A stretch of 64,000 nucleotides of DNA from Strix aluco. Lineage: Eukaryota > Chordata > Aves > Strigiformes > Strigidae. Position 1 is the stretch's first letter. Every line of letters begins with the position of its first letter. Below are positions 51,001 through 61,319 of this stretch, piece after piece. A program made the translations under genes and the position numbers. The stretch lies in assembly GCF_031877795.1 (NCBI RefSeq), contig NC_133931.1, positions 19,475,764 through 19,539,763 on the forward strand, given 5' to 3'. The notes under the pieces were generated by a model. That model was not told where the DNA came from and searched no databases. It saw nothing but the letters and a program-made list of their open reading frames with translations.

Positions 51001-54000
51001 GCTTCATAGTGTTTGATGACAGATCTAAGACTTCACTGTTCATTTAAAGTATAAGTCCTTTTATAGTGTTCTTTATTCAGAGGGGATTTTTTTCTGCAGC
51101 GCAGAGTAATAGAATAAGATCCAGTTAGGTTAGTGACGTCTTACTCCTGTTGATTCTTGAGTTTCTTTGTATTTAGTGCTTTTGCTTTTAAGTAAAGGCA
51201 GTGTGAGTGAAAATGATCTTTGAACTATTTTGAGTCTTTTTTTTTTTTTTTTAAGTATGGAGCTGGAGATAAATACAATTCTAGAAAAGTGGCATAATTT
51301 TTTTTGTACTGGTCTGAAATATACCGCCTAAATGAGATTGTTGGGAAATAATATTGAAAGCTGAGATTTGATTTATACATTCTGTATATTTGCTCACTTT
51401 TCTGGTATGACGGAGTATGAATAAATATTCCTGGGTTTTAGTAGTGCAGATTTATTAATCAGAAACTTCAAGGAGACCATGTATCATTCTGTTGAATTGC
51501 TGTTGTTAACTGCTGCTTGTTAATTGAACCCAAAAACCTGAAGGTAGTGAATTAGTCTGACTCTTAAAAAACAAAACAAAAAACTAAACCAACCCCCCCC
51601 AAAAAAAACCAAACCAAACCAAAACAAACCCCCACAACCTCAAACCAAATAGCAAAAAAAAAATGAGCAAAAAATCCTGACCAAACAGCCAAAGAAAAAA
51701 CTGTAAAACTTTGTAACTGTGACTAAGGTGATGATATGATTGATGTATTTCTTCTTTTCCCTTTATATTAATTTCTCTTTTTCTGAATTTACTTTATTAA
51801 AAGTCTTCATTTCTTCTCTCTTTTGTCCCTCATTTTTTTTTTTTTGCACTCAGCTCTGTTGGTTTTCTCCTCATTTGTCCAAGGACCATCAAGAAAACTT
51901 GAACCTAGAAGACTGTAGAAAGGAAGGAATGAACTTCATCCTAGTGTAAAACCTTCTATAAACTATCTGAGCACATGGTATGTGATAGCAGGTGGCATTT
52001 GTGCACAGATTTCACTTGATGACAAAATGGGTTTCAATTAATTGAGGATGGAATACTTCCTCTAATTACTTCTTGGCAGAGAGCTACCTATACAAGATAC
52101 ATTCTGCAAGCAGTTGTTAACCTTATTTGAAGTGTTTCATGACATTACAATACACATTTGTTTAATTTCCTGTTTTAAAATCACCTACAGGTTGTATAGT
52201 TTCTGACTTCCGCTTATGAGGAATTAATTACATACTGCAATTACGCAAGGGATTTGGATCTCCTATTCCTGACCCTTTATTATTCAGGGCTTGTCAGGAC
52301 TACATGCTGAAAAAGTAAAGGATAGAGGATTTATTTATGTTCTTCCAGGTTTTATAAATTTGTTGCTTTACAATCAGCTAATCAATAGTATATTATTCCA
52401 AGAATTTTCTTGAAAGCTTATACATTTGCTTTAGGAAGCATCTAGTTTGGACTATTTTCACTATTTGTATGTGTTTTAGTTACAATTCTGACAGTAGCAA
52501 TGGGTCTAGGGGGAGGGGAGGTGGGGTTGGAGAAACGGAGAAAGGCGGCTTTACAAAATAAGACTATTTTAGGTTTTCTGTGCTAAAAAAGCTTTATGTG
52601 CTTCTGCATGTGTATTCTAATTTCAGAAGATCAGTTAATGTAGCTATACAGGAAGTAAATGACATATTTGGTTTCACTGGAAAATAATTACCCTGGATTA
52701 TATTTGGTTTTGGTTTTAATTGTTTACTCACATCATCTCTTGGTGTTGGGAAGAATATCTCTGATAAAGCTTGATTGTACAAACAGCTTTAAAATGTGTT
52801 TTCACAACACATTCTTCTAATTTCTTCTACAGTGTAATTTAATGTAAAATATCATAATTAGTTAAAGTTGAAATTGGAATGGGTAGCACTCTCTCCCATT
52901 ATGACAGGTATATTTTCTTCTCACTTCTTTGTTGATATTCTAGGGTTCTTTTTAAGGGCCATGACTTGGGGAACAGTAATTTATTAATTGCAGAGGTACG
53001 GAAATCCCTCCTGTGTGGTGAATATGAATAATGATTTTTTTATGCTGAGTGGAATTAATGCTGTTGGTTTGCACATATCAACAGTGATTAGGAGACTAAT
53101 TGCTAATTATACTGTCATTTTGCAAGCATTTTGTATGACTGGATTTTTTATTAATCAGACAGTATAATCTTGCACTGTTTCCTATAGCCACTTTTATGTT
53201 AATAGCCAGTATCTCTAATGGGGTCAGTTCTGAGCCATTTAGTGACTATCTGATTAATGGTATTGTGGTAGCTATTGCGCTGATTGCACTGCAAAATGAA
53301 CTACTGTTTGCAGTAATTGGTGTTCTGACAGAGTAGAATAAACTACTGCTTCTTCAGTAGATGTTAAGTAGATGCTAAAGAAGAGTGTAAGAAATCTAAG
53401 GTGAGGACTGCTGCATAGAGTTGTGAATGGTCCCTGTTACAGGGGTGGATGGAAGTGAAATACTGGAAATAGCTTTGCCCTGTTTCTGAGCAGAAAGGAG
53501 AAGAAAGTGGAAGCTGAAAAAGTAGGAACTAAAATACCTGTTGCCATGAGAAATACTAGCCTTGAGGTGCTTTACCCATACTCCGGGTTTGAAGGCTAAT
53601 CATCGTGGGCTGACAGAGTTTACTTATAACTTTCTAAAGCAGAGGTTCTCAACCTTTCCTTCACCACAGACCCCCTTTAAATACCTTCTGTGGGAGCGGA
53701 CCACCAAGACTTAATTCAAGATTTAAAGCACTAGACTGCATCAAATATTTATTTCAGTTTTCTCATGAAGGATCTTCAAATTTGGAGAGAAAGGGAAATG
53801 AATTAATTTGTTAATGCAACACTCATAATATCTTTATTGCAATGATTCCATATGAATTTTAAATAATAGCATCAACACTCTTCTTGCTCAAATGGCCCAT
53901 ATTATGGTATTTTAACATGCTAATTCTGAATTTGATGCCAATTTTTACATGAAAATTTGATGAAAACTTTTTACAATTCTTCTCACCTCCCCCCTTGTTT

Positions 54001-56753
54001 GTCTGTGTTCAGTCACCATATATTTTTGTTTATGGGTCCAGGGCCACCACTTGGAGGAACAGATTTCAGCCCCGTTGTGGCCCTAAAGAGGGTCATTGGG
54101 TTAAGAAAATGTCTTTAAGAGAAAAACCACCTAGTTAAAATAGGTCCCACCAAGCATACTAGCACCGAATATATTAGCATGTCAGGGCAGGAAGGGGAAG
54201 GGGCTTGAGTATGAGAGGAGCATCGAGGGGAGGGGACTGTGAGAGAAGAAGGCGCAGTGCTTGCTGTGGGCCAGACCATATGTTTCTGGGCTGGATGTTC
54301 TCCACCCCTGCTTTAAGCCTTCTCAGGCCCCCTGTGATGACATTGCAGCCCCCCCAGGGGTTGCGGACCACAGATTGAGAACCAGTGTTCTAAAGGATTT
54401 TGCTTGCTGTGTGAAGTTTGAGATAAACTTCCTGCGGGGAAGCTGAGGACCCTGGGATGACTGTAGTGGAGAGTTAACTGGAACTCCAGTCTGTCTGAGA
54501 CTATTTGCGGAAGGATGGACTAGACCTCTGCTAATGTCTTTGCTAAAACTTGAGGATTTTCTGTGTTTTGAGATGTTGGAACTACAGGTCCTTGGTCTCT
54601 ACAGATATGGAGTAGGAAGAAATTGCTGTAGCTAGTTCAAATAAAAACTTGGTTAGTCTTAGAAGGATAATCTCAGTTCTGATTACTGGTAGCTGAGGAG
54701 AGGATTTCTATGTGGAAAAATCTTGCTCAAGTGGATGACTGTAGGTAGCATGCTTCTTGTCTTGAAGAAGGTACCATTATAGTGAACAGCTGTTCTTTGT
54801 AGCCTCTTTCAGTTAGAAAAAACTTAGTCTGAAATTTTGACGGGATGGACATTCCTTGAGATTTCAACCTCAGTGGGAGTACTAAAGACTTTTTTTTTTT
54901 TTTTTTTTGTAACGACCATGTATTAATTCTACTTTGTACTGTTTTAATCCTTTTCCTTGCAAGTGTTGATAGCTTGGTTCAGAATTTAAGGCTGTGGAAT
55001 CCATGTAGTTAGACAGGATATTTCTTTTGCCTGTTTTTTTTCTTGGAGTTACCATAGAGCAGAGTTTTTTTTCCCCTCACTGTAATACCATGTACGTATC
55101 AGGAATGATTTGTGCTCTTCCCAAGTAGACTTGAAAGTATGTTTTACATTGTTGTTGCATGTGTGTTTCATCTTGGGAGGGTTATTGACAAATTGGATCT
55201 TAACACATGATGGAAAGAGACAGTATAGGTGTATTGGGTTTGCGTGGCCAGCTTTTGATAGTGGGGGGGCTACAATGGTGGCTTCTGTGAGAAGCTGCCA
55301 GAAGCTTCCCCCATGTCTGACAGAGCCAATGCCAGCCGGCTCCGAGACAGACCCACCACTGGCCAAGGCCGAGCCCATCAGTGACAGTGGTAGTGTCTCT
55401 GGGATAACATATTTAAGAAAGAGAAAAACTGTGCAGCTGCAGCCGAGGAGAGGAGTGAGAATATGTGAGAGAAACAGCCCTGCAGACACCATGGTCAGTG
55501 AAGAAGGAGAGGGAGGAGGTGCTTCAGGCACTGGAGCAGAGATTCCCCTGCAGCCCGTGGTGCAGCCCATGGTGAGGCAGCTGTGCCCTGCAGCCTGTGG
55601 AGGTTAACGGTGGAGCAGATCTCCACCCGCAGCCCGGGGAGGAGCCCACACTGGAGCGGGTGGATGCACCTGAAAGAGTCTGGACCCCGTGGGAGGCCCA
55701 CGCTGGAGCAGGCTCCTGGTAGGACCTGTGAACCCATGGAAAGAGGAGCCCACGCTGAAGCAGGTTTGCTGGCAGGACTTGTGATCCCATGGGGGACCCA
55801 TGCTGGAGCAGTCTGTGCCTGAAGGACTGCACCCCGTGACAGGGACCCACACTGGAGCAGTTTGTGAAGTCCTGCCTGTGGGAAGGACTCATGTTGGAGA
55901 AGTTTGTGTAGGACTGTCTCTCATGGGAGGGACCCCACACCGGAGCAGGGGAAGAGTGTGAGGAGTCCTCCCATGAGGAGGAAGAAGCGGCAGAGGCAAT
56001 GTGGTGAACTGATCGTAACCCCCATTCCCCATCCCCCTGCACCTCTCAGAGGGAGGAGATAGAGAAAACCAGGAGTAAATTAAACCCAGGAAGAAGGGAC
56101 TGGTGGGGGGAAGGTGTTCTAAGATTTGGTTTTATTTCTCATTATCCTACTCTGCTTTGATTTGTAATAAATTAGTTTCCCCAAGTTGAGTCTGTTTTGT
56201 CCATGACAGTAATTGCTGAATGATCTCTCCTTGTCCTTATCTTGACCCAAGAGCCTTTCGTTATATTTTCTCTCCCCTGTCCAGCTGCAGAGGGGAGTGA
56301 TAGAGCAGCTTGGTGATCACCTGTCTCCAGCCAGGGTCAACCCACCACAATGGGCCACTGTAAATGGTCATACTTATTACTTGATCACAGTGAGTGACTG
56401 TAGTGGCCTTCAGTGTGAATGACCTTTCCAAGTTTATGGTGAAATTTTAAACTATGTATACATAATGTATTTTTCTTCAAATAAACCAGACCTATGGACT
56501 AAGGAAGGAATAATTATTTTTAAATTATTAATTTGAACTTTATTAAATAATAAATAAATAAATGTTAAAATGGTGTTTTGTTTTTCTTTTCCCCCCAGCT
56601 GTAGCAGAAGTGAAACTTCGTGATGATCAGTACACCCTTGACCACATGCGTGCTTTTGGCATGTATAATTATCTTCACCTTGATTCCTGGTACCAGGATA
56701 ATGTCTACTATGTCGATCAGTTTGGAAGGGTTATGAATCTGTCAGTGACTCTG
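44636..56753 (+). CDS. NUDCD1: NUDCD1 (CML66), N-terminal 91 residues; gene leaves the right edge
   Basis: NUDCD1 is a NudC-domain (CS-fold) protein, known as tumour antigen CML66, reported to bind the RNA helicase DHX15. Exon 1 coding is 44636-44753 and exon 2 is 56599-56753, separated by an 11.8-kb intron. Together they encode 91 residues, from [20 protein letters not shown] through [17 protein letters not shown] and [20 protein letters not shown] to VMNLSVTL. Homology to the human N-terminus fixes the ATG. The third exon of human (DTALGKPREVF...) was not found before 64000, so intron 2 exceeds 7.2 kb and the CS domain lies outside the window. Confidence 0.95.
45087..45109. repeat. Poly-C run (23 C)
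   Basis: Uninterrupted run of 23 cytosines in NUDCD1 intron 1, just beyond the CpG island. Its exact length may be affected by sequencing error or polymorphism. Confidence 0.95.
45672..46694 (+). mobile_element. CR1 LINE, 5'-truncated (C-terminal ORF2 plus 3' end)
   Basis: It encodes the C-terminal half of the CR1 reverse transcriptase: the [15 protein letters not shown] motif B, then FADDTKL of the catalytic motif C. The conserved CR1 C-terminal region follows ([47 protein letters not shown]). The frame is open from 45677 to a single TAG at 46157-46159, then open again to 46609, so it is nearly intact over this length. It ends with the CR1 3' terminus TTCCAACCTAGACGATTC. It lies sense to NUDCD1 and is probably the best preserved of three same-subfamily copies. 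Confidence 0.95.
46695..48164 (+). other. NUDCD1 intron 1 segment without recognised features
   Basis: AT-rich. It holds a short GTGTGTGTTTGTATATATAT stretch near 47.44 kb and a duplicated TGTGTGACAGAAGATTG motif near 47.29-47.32 kb. No exon, gene or mobile element was recognised. Confidence 0.65.
48165..48243 (+). CDS. Unrecognised candidate exon A in NUDCD1 intron 1
   Basis: A 79-base segment preceded by a strong acceptor (TTTTTTGTTTGTTTTCCAG) and followed by the donor GCA|GTAAGA. In the frame starting one base in, it reads [20 protein letters not shown] then NPNFMA, with no stop. That frame continues without interruption into the segment at 49098. I do not recognise the protein. As an alternative NUDCD1 exon joined to exon 1 it would instead be read in another phase and stop after ten codons ([10 protein letters not shown]). 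An AATAAA at 48461-48466 could also end a transcript here. Confidence 0.35.
49098..49229 (+). CDS. Unrecognised candidate terminal exon B in NUDCD1 intron 1
   Basis: The acceptor is TGCCTTTCTTTTAG. It opens in phase 0, matching the end of candidate exon A, and reads [20 protein letters not shown], then 23 more residues ending LVSNKEHV and TAA at 49227-49229. It is clearly GC-richer than its surroundings, and the other two forward frames have stops. Four cysteines across A and B (CLCG, YCHLSC and the earlier one at ECL) could suggest metal binding or disulphides, but this is speculation. No start exon was identified. Confidence 0.35.
   Translation: MTEPLGESKERLIYCHLSCPDVISAEPNAVIVGQILVSNKEHV
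49553..49558 (+). terminator. Poly(A) signal after candidate exon B
   Basis: AATAAA 324 bases beyond the TAA of candidate exon B, consistent with that segment being a terminal exon ending near 49575. Confidence 0.45.
49597..49660. repeat. Two-copy tandem duplication, 32-bp unit
   Basis: TGTACTTCAGTGAAAAGTAG and the following 12 bases recur immediately as a near-identical second copy (units 49597-49628 and 49629-49660). Confidence 0.85.
49838..50204 (+). mobile_element. CR1 LINE, short 3' fragment
   Basis: It starts abruptly within the [11 protein letters not shown] region of ORF2, continues through [17 protein letters not shown] to the stop, and ends with the CR1 terminus TTCCAACCTAGATGATTCTG. 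Closely similar to the copies at 45.7 and 57.1 kb; sense to NUDCD1. Confidence 0.93.
50205..53639 (+). other. NUDCD1 intron 1 segment, AT-rich
   Basis: Only simple sequence was seen: the A/C-rich tract at 51566-51665, poly-T near 51.24 and 51.84 kb, and a G-rich patch near 52.51 kb. No exon or mobile element was recognised. Confidence 0.65.
51566..51665. repeat. A/C-rich low-complexity tract
   Basis: About 100 bases built of CCAAA/CAAAA units and runs of A and C, with no T over long stretches. It resembles a degenerate simple repeat. Confidence 0.9.
53640..54387. mobile_element. Non-autonomous hAT (Charlie-like) DNA transposon, complete
   Basis: A 748-bp element flanked by a perfect 8-bp target-site duplication, TTCTAAAG (53632-53639 and 54388-54395), the duplication length of the hAT superfamily. 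The ends are imperfect terminal inverted repeats: left CAGAGGTTCTCAACCTTTCC, right (inverted) CACTGGTTCTCAATCTGTGG. This matches the CAGnGGTTCTCAA ends of the hAT-Charlie group. No transposase open frame is present, so it is an internal-deletion or MITE-type derivative. Orientation is arbitrary. Confidence 0.92.
55230..56349 (+). mobile_element. Endogenous retrovirus LTR, avian ERVL-like, probably solo
   Basis: A fossil LTR of about 1.12 kb starting TGTATTGGGTTTGCGTGG and ending CAACCCACCACA. Near-identical 5-bp flanks (ATAGG / ATGGG) suggest target duplication. A TATTTAAG-type promoter box lies near 55410. A block of imperfect GC-rich repeats around 'CACTGGAGCAG...CCCATGGGAGG' units spans about 55.48-55.98 kb, and an AATAAA poly(A) site near 56168 is followed by a U5-like part. 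No gag, pol or env sequence adjoins it. Open frames crossing it are chance. The family assignment rests on layout and the 5-bp duplication. Confidence 0.8.
56599..56753 (+). CDS. NUDCD1: NUDCD1 exon 2
   Basis: The acceptor TTTTCCCCCCAG follows a polypyrimidine tract. It encodes (A)[19 protein letters not shown] and on to [12 protein letters not shown], ending CTG|GTAAGA in phase 0. Confidence 0.95.
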
Positions 56754-57120
56754 GTAAGAATAAACTTTTAAAAAAAATTATTAAATTTGAAAAGATGGGG
56801 GGGTAGATAAGGTAGAAAATCTGTCAAGTAGGACCCGAATGCAAAAACTGGGGGAAGCTATTGCCAGGAAGACAGGTAGATTAACAGAAATGCAGTTCAC
56901 CAGGAAGGATGAAAGGATTTTAACTGAGGTTTCCAACATGTTTTCGTTAATAATATTGCATTAGTATTGCAGTAGTGTTGCATCTGCTTCCATTATGGGG
57001 AAGATAGATACGGTGACAAGCTGAAGAAAAGAGTAGACACTTCTAGTTGCTGGCTCTTTCTCCCCTGCCTTACTTGTTGGTTGTTTGCTAATTTGAAAAT
57101 ACAATCATTGCAGATATAAG

Positions 57121-57786
57121 GATTTGATTGACAGCCAGCTGAACATGAGCCAGCAGTGTGCCCAGGTGGCCAAGAAGGCCAATGGCATCCTGGCCTGTAT
57201 CAGCAATAGCGTGGCCAGCAGGGACAGGGAAGTGATCTTACCCCTGTACTCGGCACTGGTGAGGCCGCACCTCGATTCCTGTGTTCAGTTTTGGGCCCCT
57301 CACTACAAAAAGGACATTGAATGACTCGAGCGTGTCCAGAGAAGGGCAACAAAGCTGGTGAAGGGTCTGGAGCACATGTCGTACGAGGAGCGGCTGAGGG
57401 AACTGGGGTTGTTTAGTCTGGAGAAGAGGAGGCTGAGGGGAGACCTCATCGCCCTCTACAACTACCTGAAAGGAGGTTGCAGAAAGCTGGGGATGAGCCT
57501 CTCTAACCAAGTAACAAGTGATAGGACAAGAGGGCATGGCCTCAAGTTGCGCCAGGGAAGGTTTAGACTAGATGTCAGGAAGTATTTCTTTACAGAACGG
57601 GTTATTAGGCAGTGGAATGGGCTGCCCAGGGAGGTGGTGGAGTCCCCATCCCTGGAGGTGTTTAAGAGTAAGGTTGACATAGCGCTGAGGGTTATGGTGT
57701 AGATGGGAACTGTCAGTGTTAGGTTAATGGTTGGACTAGATGATCTTCAAGGTCCTTTCCAACCTAGTTGATTCTGTGATTCTGTG
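57121..57786 (+). mobile_element. CR1 LINE, 5'-truncated, in NUDCD1 intron 2
   Basis: It starts at the [20 protein letters not shown] part of ORF2 and has one in-frame TGA near 57322. It reopens to the usual C-terminus ([20 protein letters not shown]) with stop at about 57702, and ends TTCCAACCTAGTTGATTCTG plus a second ATTCTGTG unit. Same subfamily and orientation as the copies at 45.7 and 49.8 kb. Confidence 0.95.
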
Positions 57787-58570
57787 CAAGAAAGAAGCTG
57801 TATGCGTTAGAATTAGAAATGCAGGCATTTATGGACTAATAGCTTAATCTGGGAGGCAAAAAGATGCTGGTGGCCCTGATCAAACTTGAAATGGAGTGTG
57901 AGCAGGCTAGGCCAAGTCTGAAAAACATGACAGTTTTCTGCTTTTATATTGATACTCTTAAGTAGTGAAACTTTCTTTTTCTTTTGAGCCATTTTGATGC
58001 ATGGATGCACTAGTTTCCGTTACAAAGCTATTCTTCATTCTGGAGGGAAAAGACATGGCTCTATGGACACTGTTTCTGGTACATGCAATTGTGCTTGGTC
58101 ATTAAAGAGTAAAAGACTCTGAGGAAAAGAAGATACCCGTTGTCATGCTACCAAAAATTTGGCTTGTGTCCTTGTGCAACAAAAGAAAACAGGGTGATGT
58201 GTGACTTTTTTTTTGAGAGAGAGTGTAGTTTACTCTGCAGGGTTCTGAGGTTAGAAATTATGAGACCAGGGCTAAGCTGAGGAAAATCCTGAAATGGTAG
58301 TTCTAGATTTTTCAGGAAATGCAGGTTTCCAGAGGATGGTAGGCTGAGAACCGAAGCTGCAAGATAGTTCCTTTACTTTTCATAGAACATAGAAGCAGTT
58401 GGACCCTTTGGCAGACTCTTGCTGAAACAGAATAATCTTCTGGGATTTCTTCCAAATCTTTTGAGATCATCTTGATTCCCAGTAGGAACATCTGAAAGAA
58501 AGGAGCTTGTCAGAGAAAGCTGCCTGTGAACAGTGGCTTGTTACAATCTCATTTTTTGTGTCTTTTCCTT
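57787..58570 (+). other. NUDCD1 intron 2 segment without recognised features
   Basis: Mixed AT-rich sequence with a poly-T run near 58.21 kb. I saw no exon, repeat family or RNA gene. Confidence 0.65.
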
Positions 58571-59114
58571 ATGGTTCGTTAACCTTGGCTGGCTGCCAGA
58601 CACCCACCCAGACACTCTCTCACTCCCCCTCTTCAACGGGAAGGGGAGAAAATAAAACAGAAAAGCTTGTGGATTGAGATAAAAACAGGAAGCTCACTTA
58701 CCAGTCACCATCACAGGCAAAGCAGACTTGACTTTTGGGAAATTAATTTAATTTATTGCCAGTTAAAACTAGAGTAGGATGATGAGATACAAAGTCACCC
58801 AAAGCTCCTACCAGGCAGCTTGCTCCCACATGGGTTTTCCATGGGCTGCAGTGTGGATATCTGCCCCACTGTGGTCCTCCATAGACTGCTGGGGGACAAC
58901 CTGCATCCCCATGATCTCCAAGGGCTGCAGGTAAACCTCTGCTCCACACCACCATGTTGGCTGGCAGGCTCAGCTCTGCCCTGTGGCGAGTCCATTAGAG
59001 GCATTGGAAGCAGCTGTGTCCAGCATGGGGCAGCCCCGGCTGCTCCTCACAGAGGCCACCCCTGCCTCCTCACAGAGGCTCCCCACTGCCAGCACAACAT
59101 GGACACCCAATACA
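58571..59114 (-). mobile_element. Endogenous retrovirus LTR, same family as the 55.2-kb copy, opposite strand
   Basis: A fossil solo-LTR-like element of about 540 bp. On the - strand it starts TGTATTGGGTGTCCATG, carries a shorter version of the GC-rich repeat block, then a CAATAAATTAA poly(A) site and a U5-like end rich in GGGGGAGTGAGAGAGTG. This is the same order of parts as the LTR at 55230-56349. It is flanked by TTCCTT on both sides (58565-58570 and 59115-59120), a target duplication. No internal viral genes adjoin it. Confidence 0.75.
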
Positions 59115-59120
59115 TTCCTT

Positions 59121-61319
59121 TATTAGAAGGGTACTAAAGTGCGTAAATTTCTTTCTTAGCAGATAAACTAGATAAAGGATTTTACAACAGGCACTAATTT
59201 GCATTTTTATGCGCAGTAAATTGAAATAATAAATATTTTTCCATAGAACTGGTGGGTCCATTGTAACCTTCAAGAAAATAACGCTTGTTAATACCTTGTC
59301 ACGAGTTTCAGTTCAACTGGACTGTGAAATAAGTAGCTGCCATCCTGTGTCCTAATACACAATACAGTGCTGTTTTGCAAAGGAAACATGTTTGCATATG
59401 TATAAAAAGGAACGTGTGTTCAGAAACATCAACGAGGTGTCTCATTACAACTGTGCCTGGCCATATATTAGTTAAATGTGTATTACAAATAATATTGTTT
59501 TCAGCCAAGTATAGCTTACAAGTCAGCAACGGCCACAATTAAAATTAATGTCAGTTGTTTTTAAAACAGAAGGTGGAACCAGGTTAACATGCTTATCCTA
59601 AATCCAAAGTGGAAGAACACGTAGGCTTTTTAACACATAATTATTTCTAGTTCTGCCTCCTGTTTTGGTTGCAACTTTGATTCTAATATGGCAGTGTGTT
59701 AGTTATCCATAAATCATGAATTATCCCTGTAACTTAGGTGTTTTAAATCATCTGCAAAGGCAAAAAGTATAGTTAATACCTTGCGGCTTGCTCAAAATCA
59801 GATATAATTGAAAAAGAAAAGTGATCAACATAAGCAGTTTTTCCTAAGTCAGTGGATTCAGGTGGGTTTTTATACCACGTTGAAAAAACTGTTACCCTGA
59901 CTTGGCTGGAAATAATACTGTATAAAAGCTTTAACACTCTTCTATTACAGCTATTGCACTTCTTTCGTTTAATAAGCCATCATCAGTACTTTGTTTTAAA
60001 GACCCACTGAGTAGTGTAGTGACAGGATTACTGAGTTGGGTTCTTTTGATCTTTGTGGGGTTTTTTGCGTATTACTTGACTTTTTTAATTGCTTGATGTT
60101 TGTAATACCAGAATATAACTGGAAAATATTCAGAGTTTACTCCTCCAGCAGTTAAATATTTGGACTTGATTTCTAGACCTTCAGCTCTTCTTGCAAAGAC
60201 AACTTTGTTTCTTTTCGTATTCAAATAATAGAATAGAGAAAATGTGGCAGCAGTAACTCTTCTCACACTTCATTAAAACCCTTAATGGTATCTATATTTT
60301 CATCTTTCTGAATTCCAGTAAGAATTAACTGTGGCATGCTGTTTCCGTAACTATCAGTTAACTTCAATTCAGAACAACTATCAGTGGCACCAGAAACAGC
60401 ATGGGAATTCTGTTTGAAACAAGTCAGAATAAGGAAGCAGATAAAGTGAAGAACAACAAATCTTTTAGACACCTATATCAGGGTTTTAAATATTTGTCTC
60501 TTTGCTATTCAGAATGCTGGGTGTGGACATTTTTGCTCAGAGAGATGTGTCAAACACCTAGGTATTTTGATTTTCCATAAAAAGGAGGTTTTGCATTTGT
60601 TATGGCTACTTCATGAAAATTGCAATATAACTTACGGCTTTCACTTTTTCCTTTCTCTTTTGGTATATTTTGTCTTTTCTTATTCCCTATCTTTTCCTTG
60701 GAAAACTTGTTCTAAATCTCTTATGAAATACCACTTCTTTGTACAGTATGACAAACTGTTTGTAACTTTGGAACAACACAATTTCTTAATAGAACTTAAA
60801 AATTTTAATCTTACAGGCACGCCAGAGAAGCTAAGTAAAATTTCACTGCTTAGCTTAAATAGTTAAGACATGCTTACTTAAATGGAGCCTGGCACGGGGG
60901 AGTCAAGAACAGTACAGGGAATTTTTAAACTTGCAGTTTGCATTTTGCCTCTCGTACCTGCTCACTGGCTGCCTTATTCTGAGCAACTAGAGTACACGCT
61001 AGCTTGGTCTGCCTGACTTTGCCTGTGGAGGAGCTGTTTGACCAGAATTTTTACACAGAGTAGAAACCTGGGTTGCTTAAAAGGCTCAAAATCAGGGTTA
61101 GTGTCACAGGCAGCTGAGGCAAAGGAGCTGCTTAAAGGAAAGGGGTGGTTGTAATGGTGAAGACACACAGATGAAATCTGAAATAGCCAAACAGAATGAC
61201 AGAGGCCAAAAGGAAGCAGAGTATGCTCTCAAGAAATATAGAAGTGTGCAGAGCTGGAATTAAATGCCAGTGGAAAAGATGAGGGAGGCTTTCCGGGAGA
61301 TTTCTGGGATGCATTGACT
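59121..61319 (+). other. NUDCD1 intron 2 segment, AT-rich
   Basis: No recognised gene or mobile element. Sequence just before 61320 (about 60.97-61.32 kb) is GC-richer and may be diverged 5' extension of the neighbouring CR1 copy, but I could not confirm it. Confidence 0.55.

Noticed and set aside
55110-56042. 165-172 codon open frames at 55.1-56.0 kb
   Set aside because: They lie in the GC-rich repeat block of the fossil LTR, occur on both strands, and resemble no viral or host protein.
55230-59114. The two LTRs as the ends of one provirus
   Set aside because: They are in opposite orientation, each has its own flanking duplication, no viral internal sequence lies between them, and a host exon and a CR1 do.
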